Source: Candidatus Nomurabacteria bacterium | GTDB taxonomy: Bacteria; Patescibacteriota; Minisyncoccia; Phycocordibacterales; UBA10002 | Length of the DNA stretch: 32,118 nucleotides | Reading direction: 5' to 3' | Assembly: GCA_943349725.1 (NCBI GenBank) | Contig: CALQZP010000004.1 | Location: 1-32,118 of the forward strand | In this document: piece by piece, positions 1 through 8,048 of the stretch | How positions within the stretch are numbered: the first letter of the stretch is position 1 | Layout: the number at the start of each line of letters is the position of its first letter | Translations under genes and position numbers: made by a program | The notes under the pieces: model-generated | What the model saw: the letters and a program-made list of their open reading frames with translations, nothing else | Database searches by the model: none | Told to the model about the DNA's origin: nothing

Positions 1-2
1 AA

Positions 3-95
3 GAGCGTACGGCAAGGAAACAAGCCGAGCAAAAAGCGGAGCGAGAAGCGGAGCCCATGACACTCCAACGGAAGCTTCGTCGGTTGCTCTTCTAA
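3..95 (+). CDS. C-terminal end of a truncated CDS (Glu/Arg/Lys/Ala-rich helical tail ...ERTARKQAEQKAEREAEPMTLQRKLRRLLF*)
   Basis: Open frame 3 from the window edge to TAA at 93-95 with a charged helical composition; runs into the next gene's leader. Confidence 0.5.
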   Translation, partial: ERTARKQAEQKAEREAEPMTLQRKLRRLLF

Positions 96-111
96 ACCTG
101 AAAGGAAAAAG

Positions 112-1623
112 ATGAATATTATATTGCAGATTAGCAAGACCCTCGCAAAGGGCTTGCTCACGGGACTAAACGAGCTCAAGGTGAGCGCAACACCAGCATT
201 CCTCAAATACCTTGAGCTACTGGAGAAAATCGCCACCAAAGGCATCGGAGGACCACTTGTCCTCGCAGCTTTGGCCTATCTCGGGTACGGGGTGACAACG
301 ACATCAGTTGACATCCTTCAGTACTGGGGATGGACCGGAAAGTTCTGGTCCTGGGTCTCCCTCCTTCTGGGTAAAACCGAAGGGTTATGGATGACCATGC
401 TAGCGCTTGCGGGAATCGTGAGCTTCGGGTATGTGTGGCTCTTAGGTGTCCTCGCGGCACCGATTGGAGTCGCTATACACGCATCCTCTCCCGCCACGCG
501 AACCGTACCTCACACACCTGTAGCGGTGAGTTTGGGAACGCTAGCGAGTTCAATCCTCACGGAAATCCGTGACGTACGCATTGGCATCACCAATGCGCTT
601 CAGGTGGGCGTGAAGGAATATGTGTCGCAAGTAAAGCTTGCGTTGACCTTTGTCGGGTTGACCTACTTCTTCGCATCAATGTTCCCCGGGCTTCGCGCAG
701 TGTTGCTTCTATTCATCTTAGGAGCGCTCATCCTGACAGCACTGCGGGAATTCAGCCATCCCGTTGCCTCCTTCATAAGGTTCGCCGTCTGTGTGGCGCT
801 CCTCTGGTGCGTAGCGGGTAAGATGTTCCCGGAACTGAATCCGTTCATAAACGATTTCAGCACCTCGCCGAAAGTCGTGGTGAAAAAGATGTGGGACGCT
901 ACCAATGTGTTCGTTCCAGAAAACTGGACCAAGCCAGCCTTCTGGCTTCTGCTCTGCGTTGTAGCACCATTCATGTATATCGCCTACAGAGCGATCCTCG
1001 GATGGGCTAGAAATGCATTTGTGCCGACAGCAACAGTAGTGGCGGGAAGTCACCTACACGGAGCAACTGCTACGGCGCAAAGCACCTCGCACGGAGGAGG
1101 CCACGGCTCACATGGGAACAAGTTCTTTGACTCCCTCGTCATTGTCGCCATCGCAGTCTTCATCGCCGGTTGCATCTTCTGGATGTACAACAGGTGGGTG
1201 AATTGGGACACGCTTCGCGACATCAGGATTGACGCGCAGGCGGAGCTTCATCGTGTTCGCGAAGCTCGGCAATCATCGGCGCCAGCGCCACGCGCAAGTG
1301 TAGCAAGTGCTACACCAGCAGGCGTACCTCCGGCCGACCCACTCACCATTCCGGACGGTCTTCGGGGACTCAAGAACCCGAAGATGTACGAGCTTAGTCT
1401 CACCACCAACTGGAGCGAGGAAATCCCTCGCCCCGTTGGACAGTCCGTACGGACCCACCCGCCCGATCTCCTCACGGAGATGCGGGTCAACGGAAAGACC
1501 GTTCGGGATAGGATGCCCGGGGTTCACTCATCTATCAAGGGTACACACTCCTTCGCTCTCCGGGTGAAGGATGGTTCCCCCGTCACCGTCGTGGTCGGGG
1601 TCGGTTGGGAAACCAGCCATTGA
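112..1623 (+). CDS. Multi-pass membrane protein of unknown function, 503 aa
   Basis: Long ORF, SD-like aaaggaaaaag before ATG, many hydrophobic segments, followed by a strong terminator. Confidence 0.8.
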   Translation: MNIILQISKTLAKGLLTGLNELKVSATPAFLKYLELLEKIATKGIGGPLVLAALAYLGYGVTTTSVDILQYWGWTGKFWSWVSLLLGKTEGLWMTMLALAGIVSFGYVWLLGVLAAPIGVAIHASSPATRTVPHTPVAVSLGTLASSILTEIRDVRIGITNALQVGVKEYVSQVKLALTFVGLTYFFASMFPGLRAVLLLFILGALILTALREFSHPVASFIRFAVCVALLWCVAGKMFPELNPFINDFSTSPKVVVKKMWDATNVFVPENWTKPAFWLLLCVVAPFMYIAYRAILGWARNAFVPTATVVAGSHLHGATATAQSTSHGGGHGSHGNKFFDSLVIVAIAVFIAGCIFWMYNRWVNWDTLRDIRIDAQAELHRVREARQSSAPAPRASVASATPAGVPPADPLTIPDGLRGLKNPKMYELSLTTNWSEEIPRPVGQSVRTHPPDLLTEMRVNGKTVRDRMPGVHSSIKGTHSFALRVKDGSPVTVVVGVGWETSH

Positions 1624-1640
1624 GTTGATAAGACTCTCAC

Positions 1641-1704
1641 AGAGCGGAAAGAAAAGAAGACCGGTGCAGGTGCACCCGTCTTCCAATCTTTCCGCTCTTT
1701 TTTT
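1641..1704 (+). terminator. Rho-independent terminator
   Basis: AGAGCGGAAAG ... CTTTCCGCTCT followed by a T run. Confidence 0.85.
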
Positions 1705-1736
1705 GTCTACTTTTTACGCCATTAGCTTAGACTACC

Positions 1737-1773
1737 CATGTACCGATAACAGCGGTGCTGTTATCGGTACATG
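1737..1773. repeat. Perfect 17-bp inverted repeat with 3-nt loop
   Basis: CATGTACCGATAACAGC ggt GCTGTTATCGGTACATG, no T-tract. Confidence 0.9.
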
Positions 1774-1804
1774 ACGTATGCCCTTTGGTGCTTGGGTAAA
1801 CAAC

Positions 1805-2561
1805 CTAAGAAGTCGGCGCGACAAGCGAATACGGACCAATTACCTTTGAACAGTTGTTGTCTTCGTTGCTTTCGTCCACCTTTCTTTCTGAATCTACACA
1901 GACGCGGTAGTAACGGGGTTCCGCACCCGCATTTCCCGTGCGTTTCAGCTCCGGAATCTTAGTGACACTACTCCCCTTCAGCCACGAAAGAACCTCTTCT
2001 CCACTCGCTATCCAACCGGTCGCTGCGTTGGCGCTTTCCTCAAATCGGACGCGTGTGGGAATAGAGGTTCCGAGTTTCCCGCCATTTTTTACACTCGCCT
2101 GAAGCGTATATGGTCCCGCAATGTAGAGCCCTCTCTTTTTTTGAGGTTTTGAGTCCCACGGCCGAAAATGACGAAACCGAGAGGTCAGTGGTACCGACGT
2201 TTACTTGAAGCTTCACCGTCTGCGCGACTCCCGGCCCGAAGCAGGTAACGACAAACGCGCGACTTGCGGTGATGGATCCCGTTGTCACACCTGTTGCGCG
2301 AAGCACACCTTCGCTCCAATTACTGACACACCCCACACCCACTGACTCCCACACAATGCTAAAGTCGGAACCCGCCGAAACCGTAACGGGAGATTTTACC
2401 GGGGTATTGTTCACCTGTACTACCGCCCTAAGTCCTATTGAATTTTGGAGCGGGAGCGGCCCGCTGAATGCGGCGAGGGCAAGCGAAGGAACTACAAAGA
2501 AGAACCCCGCAAAAAGCAGGGTTCCTCTTATTACAAAGCTTTGAGGCTTCGCAAAAGACAT
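1805..2561 (-). pseudogene. Secreted Ig-like/CARDB-like protein with an apparent single-base frameshift (track ORF ends at 2040)
   Basis: Signal peptide at N-terminus. In the +1 frame after the A7 tract at 2136-2142 the coding continues as RGLYIAGPYTLQASVKNGGKLGTSIPTRV...YYRVCVDSERKVDESNEDNNCSKVIG... to a stop at 1805-1807, matching the neighbouring paralogue. Confidence 0.75.
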
Positions 2562-2564
2562 GGA

Positions 2565-3341
2565 CTATTTTTTAATATTTCCGAAGATAAAGTGCTTGGT
2601 GAACGGGGAGCAGTTGTCGGTTTCGCTTGACTCGTCAACCTTTTTTTCGACATCCACACACACACGGTAAGAGTACTGGTCGCCTCTATCATTGGAGGCT
2701 TCAGTACGGAGAGTGTCATTAAAGGTAAACTCTTTGCTCCCGCTCGCAGGTAGCCCAGCGAGAAGCTGATTGTCAATCTCCTCGGAGGCACCCGTATCCT
2801 TTCGTTTCTCAAGATTTACCCGGATAAGAGAAGCAACGGCAACCTTTGTTGAGTTAGTTACCTTGTATTTCAAGATGAACGGCGAAGGTTCCAGAAGATA
2901 CTTTCCCGAAACGAGTGTTCCTTGTGCAAGCGTCGGTGTCGCGGTAGTAAGATTCGGCTTGCTGACAGTGACCTGTACTGAAGCCGTCTGCGCCTGGCCA
3001 ACGCCCACACAGGTAAGCACGAACGAGCGACCCTTGGCCTCCGCGGGGAGCGTGCCTGTTATAGTCCCACTGGTAAGAAGCGGCAGACTGTCCCAACTAC
3101 TCCAGCAACCCTTCCAACCCGATGGCACCGTCCAGTTTAGAGCAACCTCAGTGTTGGGAGGTATGGTTACGGAACCAGCCTTTGCCGTAACACCGCCTAC
3201 CGACACCGTGAGGGTTACCTTACCCTTCGGCGCGACTGGAAACACCGCGAATTCGGCTGCGTGTGCAAATACCGGCACGACGAGGACAACTGCGAGGAGA
3301 ACGAGAACGCTTCTCTGAAACGTTTTTACATAGTGTGACAT
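2565..3341 (-). CDS. Secreted protein with Ig-like N-terminal part and CARDB-like C-terminal part (RVCVDVEKKVDESSETDNC)
   Basis: Signal peptide, CARDB-like motif; paralogue of the adjacent gene. Confidence 0.75.
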   Translation of the reverse strand: MSHYVKTFQRSVLVLLAVVLVVPVFAHAAEFAVFPVAPKGKVTLTVSVGGVTAKAGSVTIPPNTEVALNWTVPSGWKGCWSSWDSLPLLTSGTITGTLPAEAKGRSFVLTCVGVGQAQTASVQVTVSKPNLTTATPTLAQGTLVSGKYLLEPSPFILKYKVTNSTKVAVASLIRVNLEKRKDTGASEEIDNQLLAGLPASGSKEFTFNDTLRTEASNDRGDQYSYRVCVDVEKKVDESSETDNCSPFTKHFIFGNIKK

Positions 3342-3482
3342 ACTAAAAAAACTACTGATAAAAAATAAACTACTAATTGACCTACATAGTATAGCTCATT
3401 CCTGCAAAAGGTCTACGGCGATGTCCACAGGTGCCATTAGAGTTTGGCGGATGATGGATTTTTCTGTCATTCCCGTGGCTAA

Positions 3483-3665
3483 GAGCCTGTTCATACTCTA
3501 ACCGCAGTATACAGCCTAAAACATAGCTTGCTTGCCGAAATGTCCAAAATTCTGTTGCAAATCTGGTCTTTCTCGTCAACGTATCTCGATATGTTTCCTC
3601 AAAATCCCCGATTTTCACAACGAATCTTGAACATTTCATTCAAGCATTAGATTATGAACAGGCTC
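3483..3665. mobile_element. MITE-like element, about 183 bp
   Basis: TIRs GAGCCTGTTCATA / TATGAACAGGCTC flanked by TAA at 3480-3482 and 3666-3668; no transposase ORF. Confidence 0.75.
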
Positions 3666-3777
3666 TAAAGCCCGATGGGCTCGCCCGTCTAGGGAAAACG
3701 GAAATCCAGGTTCTCTCTATCTTCTGGATTCCAGCTTTCGCTGGAATGACAACATTGGAGCCATTCTTGAGTAGACA

Positions 3778-3805
3778 TTGACAAAATATGGTTATCTGCT
3801 ATAAT
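3778..3805 (+). promoter_or_regulatory. Consensus sigma70-type promoter TTGACA-16-TATAAT
   Basis: Exact -35 and -10; predicted start about 7 nt downstream coincides with ATG 3812. Confidence 0.85.
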
Positions 3806-3811
3806 GCTTGT

Positions 3812-5032
3812 ATGAAAAATACGTTAAAACAGAGCTTTATAGCGCGCGAGCTCTTTGTGCTTGCGATCGCAGTGTTTTCTCTTGGTGCTTCATTTCCCTC
3901 GGTAGCGATAGGACTTTCACGAAGCGACCTTGGTCAACCAAATCCGCAATCTATGAATGGGGATTACGGAACCATTAGTGGAAGTGGTTCTAGCGGTGGA
4001 TACTCTAGTGGATCCACGCAAAACAGACTCGCAGGGAGCCCCCTTTCGGTTTCCTGTGCTTCTACCAAGCTAAATACGACAGTTGGTCAGCCTATTACTT
4101 GGTTCTCTTCGGTTATTGGTGGTATCGGTTCTTACGCGTACACATGGAACGGTACCGAAGGATTTTCGGGTAACACCAGCACCATCACTCGCGCGTATGC
4201 TACAAACGGTGAGAAGTTTGCCACACTCTCTATTACCTCCGGAAACCAACTCGTCACGGTTTCCTGTGGTTCGGTCGTAGTTGGAAACCCGGCTCCTATC
4301 GTCCAATCTATCGCCTTCTCGGGTTTTGGAGCTTCCTGTTATGCAACACCCGAACGAGCGCTTCCCGGCGAGACGGTGACATGGCTCTCTATTGTAACCG
4401 GCACCACCGCCTCTACTACCTACACATGGGACGGCACTGACGGCCTTACGGGAGACCGACCGCTCATTTCCAAGGCCTATACGACAAATGGCATCAAGTC
4501 TGCTTTGCTTACCGTCACAAACGGCTCAAATAGAATCGTTACTGCCTGTACGAGCTCGGCTTCAATTGGCCCACGCATCGCCGTGACGACCGCTCCCAAG
4601 TCGCAGGTAGCAGGAGCTACCGATATTCATGGAGTGTGTGCCCCCTCTTCAACGCAAATTAGGACGAGCGAGCCTGTTGTGTGGACCGTGGCCACGATTG
4701 GTGGTACGGCAAGCAACTATGAGTTCCTCTGGAGCGGAGACGAGGCCTTACTTGGGACATCTTCCACAACTTCCAAGACGTACGCTACGCCAGGTATCAA
4801 GAATGCCTCTGTGGTTATAGCGTCGGGTAGCAAGACGGTAACCGTTACCTGTCCTGCAGTTGAGGTTACGAAGGGTTGGGCGAGCGGACTTACCGCTTCT
4901 TCCCTCTTTTCCTGGATTAGTGGCACCGTTGGGTATCTTCTCGCACTTGGTGGCGCGATTATTGCAGGTATTGTGTTCGCACGCCGAAAGCGCGCGAAGG
5001 AAGAAGAGGAGGAAAAGGACCACGAACATTAA
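3812..5032 (+). CDS. Secreted/surface protein with three PKD/Ig-like repeats and a C-terminal membrane anchor
   Basis: Signal peptide, three repeats (TYTWDGTDGLTG...KAYTTNGIKSALLTV), C-terminal TM plus charged tail. ATG 3812 preferred over the track start at 3788, which lies inside the promoter. Confidence 0.8.
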   Translation: MKNTLKQSFIARELFVLAIAVFSLGASFPSVAIGLSRSDLGQPNPQSMNGDYGTISGSGSSGGYSSGSTQNRLAGSPLSVSCASTKLNTTVGQPITWFSSVIGGIGSYAYTWNGTEGFSGNTSTITRAYATNGEKFATLSITSGNQLVTVSCGSVVVGNPAPIVQSIAFSGFGASCYATPERALPGETVTWLSIVTGTTASTTYTWDGTDGLTGDRPLISKAYTTNGIKSALLTVTNGSNRIVTACTSSASIGPRIAVTTAPKSQVAGATDIHGVCAPSSTQIRTSEPVVWTVATIGGTASNYEFLWSGDEALLGTSSTTSKTYATPGIKNASVVIASGSKTVTVTCPAVEVTKGWASGLTASSLFSWISGTVGYLLALGGAIIAGIVFARRKRAKEEEEEKDHEH

Positions 5033-5078
5033 AGAAGCTGTCAGCTTCTAGGTGCTAGCTTCTAGGAAGTGAAGAAGG

Positions 5079-5112
5079 AAAACCGCTCCGATGAAAATCG
5101 GAGCGGTTTTTG
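5079..5112 (+). terminator. Rho-independent terminator
   Basis: AAAACCGCTCCGAT gaaa ATCGGAGCGGTTTTT. Confidence 0.85.
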
Positions 5113-5258
5113 TGTGGGACGGCCTGATTCTCCCTTTCCTAAAGGGAGTACCCGTTAGGGGGAGGGATTTTGACCCCCTTCCCGCCGACCTGTCCTCCGA
5201 AGCCTTGGCGGAGGAGGAAGACTTCGTGTGTCCCCTTTGATAGGGGAGAATAAGAAGG
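5113..5258. repeat. GC-rich imperfect palindromic repeat (family P)
   Basis: ATTCTCCCTTTCCTAAAGGGAGTACCCGTTAGGGGGAGGGATTT... shared with 8610-8738 and with the insertion in truB. Confidence 0.7.
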
Positions 5259-5326
5259 GAAACACCCCTCCTTGCATCAGAACGCAAGTGCTCCCCTTAT
5301 TAGGGGAGATACAGAATACAGAAAAC

Positions 5327-5356
5327 TTGACCGCATACTTATAATCGTGCTATAAT
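5327..5356 (+). promoter_or_regulatory. Promoter TTGACC-18-TATAAT
   Basis: -10 exact; located 45 nt before the ATG at 5401. Confidence 0.7.
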
Positions 5357-5400
5357 CTTTTCAGATTCCGAAACCAAACCATCAAACCGAAAGTCTAAAG

Positions 5401-5898
5401 ATGAAAAATTTGTTCCTCGCAATTTCTCTCATTGCCTTAACCTCCGGTTGTGTCGGTCCTCGAACCGCCAGCGTTGGACATAAGTATGTCCAACCAATCG
5501 TCACCACCAATATGGTAGGGACGACAACGTCCTATCAAGTTGGTGGGCAACCCGCCACCATCAACACCACGACCAACTGGTCGGTTATCTCCACCCCGCC
5601 CGTTGAAAAACGGACGTGGCGAGAGACAGTGTTCGGCAGGAGGGCTCCCCGGGCGACCGTCTTGGTTGCTGTTCCTCCCTTCCCAAGTAGCGGATGGGTG
5701 GCTCATACCTCACCCGCACCCCCACCAGATGCGCGTAGCCGTAGCTCCTCTGGGGGAGGCTCGGAGAGAGATTTCTTTTCGCGACGGTCAAGTCTCGGGC
5801 AACCGAACCCGAGAGCGAACCTTCAGTATAGGTCGTCAGGGGGACTTAGTCGGTCAAGTCTCGGGCAACCGAACCCGAGAGCGAACCTTCATCGGTAG
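5401..5898 (+). CDS. Putative lipoprotein with duplicated C-terminal SSLGQPNPRANL motif
   Basis: MKNLFLAISLIALTSGCVG lipobox-like signal; 41-bp repeats at 5785-5825 and 5851-5891. Confidence 0.7.
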   Translation: MKNLFLAISLIALTSGCVGPRTASVGHKYVQPIVTTNMVGTTTSYQVGGQPATINTTTNWSVISTPPVEKRTWRETVFGRRAPRATVLVAVPPFPSSGWVAHTSPAPPPDARSRSSSGGGSERDFFSRRSSLGQPNPRANLQYRSSGGLSRSSLGQPNPRANLHR

Positions 5899-5972
5899 CA
5901 CCCCCTTTCGGGAGATACACCCCTCCCTCCGACAGTACGTCGGGGTACTCCCCTTATTAGGGGAGATAACGC

Positions 5973-6003
5973 AAAAGGCTCACCCACACGGGCGAGCCTT
6001 TCA
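5973..6003 (+). terminator. Probable terminator
   Basis: AAAGGCTCACCC acac GGGCGAGCCTTTCATTTT. Confidence 0.6.
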
Positions 6004-6040
6004 TTTTGAGCAAAATGCAAACTGGAGCTCTATCGCTAGG

Positions 6041-6433
6041 TTATTGTCTTAGGATTTTACCTTCTACATCTCCGTAGAGTGATTCGGGATTTACAATCGG
6101 AGCCACATCTGGTGTCTCGTCTAGAATGACCGTGTTGGTGAGGATACCCACGAGTCCCCAGACGGAGAGCATAATGAAAACGCCTACCACGCCCCAGATG
6201 ATGAACTGTTTCGCTTGCGCGCGTTTTTCTTCGTCGCCCGCACCGGAGATGTAGTTGAACACACCCCAGATGATGACGAGGACCGCGAGACCGACGAGGA
6301 ACGGGATAATGGCATTGATAACCTTATTGACCTGGTTGATGATGCCGTAGACGCTTGTATCAACATTAGCATCCCCCGCGAATGCAACGACCGGCAAGAG
6401 ATAGGCTGATGCCGAAATAACAAATTTCTTCAT
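6041..6433 (-). CDS. T4SS_pilin-type small protein (signal peptide plus two TM), paralogue 1
   Basis: IIPFLVGLAVLVIIWGVFNYISGAGDEEKRAQAKQFIIWGVVGVFIMLSVWGLVGIL signature shared with neighbours. Confidence 0.8.
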   Translation of the reverse strand: MKKFVISASAYLLPVVAFAGDANVDTSVYGIINQVNKVINAIIPFLVGLAVLVIIWGVFNYISGAGDEEKRAQAKQFIIWGVVGVFIMLSVWGLVGILTNTVILDETPDVAPIVNPESLYGDVEGKILRQ

Positions 6434-6567
6434 AGTGAAATTAATTAAATTAATAATACTCTTATAAAAAAGCTATAAAATACGACCTTTTATTGATTTC
6501 TTATTTCCCTACCAGTATATACCTCCTGCTATGAGACGCAAATAGGGTTATCAACAGGGAGAGGGAG

Positions 6568-6664
6568 TATGTACTATGGACTATGAAATATGGACTATAA
6601 GAGATATGGACTATGGAATATGAAATATGGACTATGGACTATGGACTAGGTACTACATACTAGG
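6568..6664 (+). repeat. Degenerate heptad array, consensus TATGGAC
   Basis: TATG-type cores at 6568, 75, 82, 89, 96, 6605, 12, 19, 26, 33, 40, 47, 54, 61 (7-nt steps with one 9-nt step). Confidence 0.9.
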
Positions 6665-6704
6665 CGATAAACTATAAAAAGGTACTTTCTTCTTTCTGCT
6701 AGTT

Positions 6705-6750
6705 CATAGTACATGTTCCATAGTTCATATCTCTTGTTGCATATTACATC
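6705..6750 (-). repeat. Heptad array in inverse orientation (CATA cores on +)
   Basis: Cores at 6705, 6712, 6719, 6726, 6740, 6747; includes the stop codon of the S23 gene. Confidence 0.85.
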
Positions 6751-7118
6751 TTTCGCAGAATACCCCAAAGCATCGCTCCAATCTCCTTTTCAAACATTCT
6801 AAGCTTTCCGTATTCCGGCTCTTTTAACCACTGCTCTTTGTAAGCAAATCCTGTTAAATATGATGATTCTTCCAAGGAACCGTACGATATCTCCAAAAAG
6901 TTCTTGTGGACGAGCTTACGTTGCCGAGCGTACCCTTCCACATAGTTAAGCATCACTGAAAGGGCCGCCCTTCTAAGTTGAGACACCGATCCGTACTGTT
7001 CTTCTTTGGGAAACTGCCTCGTTGCCGCATACACCGCATGAACGTAATTATCTATCAATTCGTGAAGTTTTTTATGGTACGACTGTGCGTTTTGTTCCAG
7101 ACCTTTCTGATATTCCAT
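6744..7118 (-). CDS. Four helix bundle protein (S23 / 23S rRNA intervening-sequence protein family)
   Basis: QLRRAALSVMLNYVEGYARQ....FLEISYGSLEESSYL family signature. Confidence 0.85.
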   Translation of the reverse strand: MEYQKGLEQNAQSYHKKLHELIDNYVHAVYAATRQFPKEEQYGSVSQLRRAALSVMLNYVEGYARQRKLVHKNFLEISYGSLEESSYLTGFAYKEQWLKEPEYGKLRMFEKEIGAMLWGILRKM

Positions 7119-7176
7119 ACTACATAGTTCATATTACATATTCTCCTAGTCCATAGTACATATTCCATAGTCCATC
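7116..7176 (-). repeat. Heptad array running into the S23 start codon
   Basis: CATA-type cores at 7116, 7123, 7130, 7137, 7152, 7159, 7166, 7173. Confidence 0.85.
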
Positions 7177-7180
7177 CTCT

Positions 7181-7549
7181 TTACCCTCCTATCGCCTGAA
7201 TGGTGTTTTGAATGATGTTTACGATACCCACGACCCCGACCATAATGACCATACCAATGATACCCCAGAGCATATGCTTTCCGCCGGTGGCGCGCGCCTC
7301 TTCGTTATCAAGACGCGCCACAAACTGCACCAGTCCCCAGATAAAGACGACAAATCCCGCGGCAAAAAGGAGGAAGATGATGGGGTTGATAATCACCTCG
7401 CTTATTTTATTCAAAAGTCCCGTGACATTGGAAGAGGCGTTTTCGTTCAGTGTTCCCTGCGCGAACACGACAAAAGGCAACCCAAGTAGCGGAGAGAAAA
7501 TCACCCCCCTAATTACAATTTGTATATATCGTCTCAAGGTTGTAGTCAT
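7181..7549 (-). CDS. T4SS_pilin-type protein, paralogue 2
   Basis: IFLLFAAGFVVFIWGLVQFVARLDNEEARATGGKHMLWGIIGMVIMVGVVGIVNII; start at MTTTLRRYIQ preferred over the track start. Confidence 0.75.
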   Translation of the reverse strand: MTTTLRRYIQIVIRGVIFSPLLGLPFVVFAQGTLNENASSNVTGLLNKISEVIINPIIFLLFAAGFVVFIWGLVQFVARLDNEEARATGGKHMLWGIIGMVIMVGVVGIVNIIQNTIQAIGG

Positions 7550-7562
7550 AACAATCAGTGAA

Positions 7563-8042
7563 CTATCCTGTTCCCCCATCAAGCTCCGGCACCTTCGGAA
7601 TCTTACCGCCATCAATCTGATTATCTAGCTGAAACGTATTGAGGAGAATGTTCACAAATCCCCAAACGGAAAGCATCATAAATACCCCGACCACACCCCA
7701 GAGAATATACTTCTTTGCCTCTTCGCGTTTCTCCTCGTTTGAGGCCTGCGTAATATAGGTAAGGATGCCCCAGATGACCACGAAAACAGCAAGCCCGATA
7801 ATGAAAGGGACGACAGAACTAACGATACCCTGTACTTTTGCCAGAAATCCTGCGATATCACCGCCACCTCCTTGTCCACAATCGTGATTATACCCGGCAT
7901 TAGTAAATTCCTCACTGTCACCACATGGATGACCTGCAAAAGCTACACTTGGGGGAACAACAACGGTGAGTAGGAGCACTCCGAGTGCCACCGTTATCAT
8001 AAGCGATAGGAAGAATACAGGTAATTTTTGCTTCATAGACAC
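7563..8042 (-). CDS. T4SS_pilin-type protein, paralogue 3
   Basis: VPFIIGLAVFVVIWGILTYITQASNEEKREEAKKYILWGVVGVFMMLSVWGFVNILLNT. Confidence 0.8.
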   Translation of the reverse strand: MSMKQKLPVFFLSLMITVALGVLLLTVVVPPSVAFAGHPCGDSEEFTNAGYNHDCGQGGGGDIAGFLAKVQGIVSSVVPFIIGLAVFVVIWGILTYITQASNEEKREEAKKYILWGVVGVFMMLSVWGFVNILLNTFQLDNQIDGGKIPKVPELDGGTG

Positions 8043-8048
8043 GACAGA

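Noticed and set aside
1771-1962. 63-aa + strand ORF
   Set aside because: Antisense to the frameshifted C-terminal part of the CARDB-like paralogue.
2770-3318. 182-aa + strand ORF
   Set aside because: Antisense to the CARDB-like secreted protein gene.
3382-3639. 85-aa - strand ORF
   Set aside because: Runs through the MITE-like element and flanking repeat; no signature, probably chance.
5785-5891. CRISPR-like pair of 41-bp repeats
   Set aside because: Only two copies, in frame within a lipoprotein CDS; better explained as a coding duplication.
6568-6664. CRISPR array
   Set aside because: Repeat unit is only 7 nt with no spacers and no cas genes; it is a degenerate tandem repeat.
6744-7118. 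Diversity-generating retroelement (S23/Avd-like gene)
   Set aside because: No reverse transcriptase, template repeat or variable repeat visible in the window; only the four-helix-bundle family is supported.
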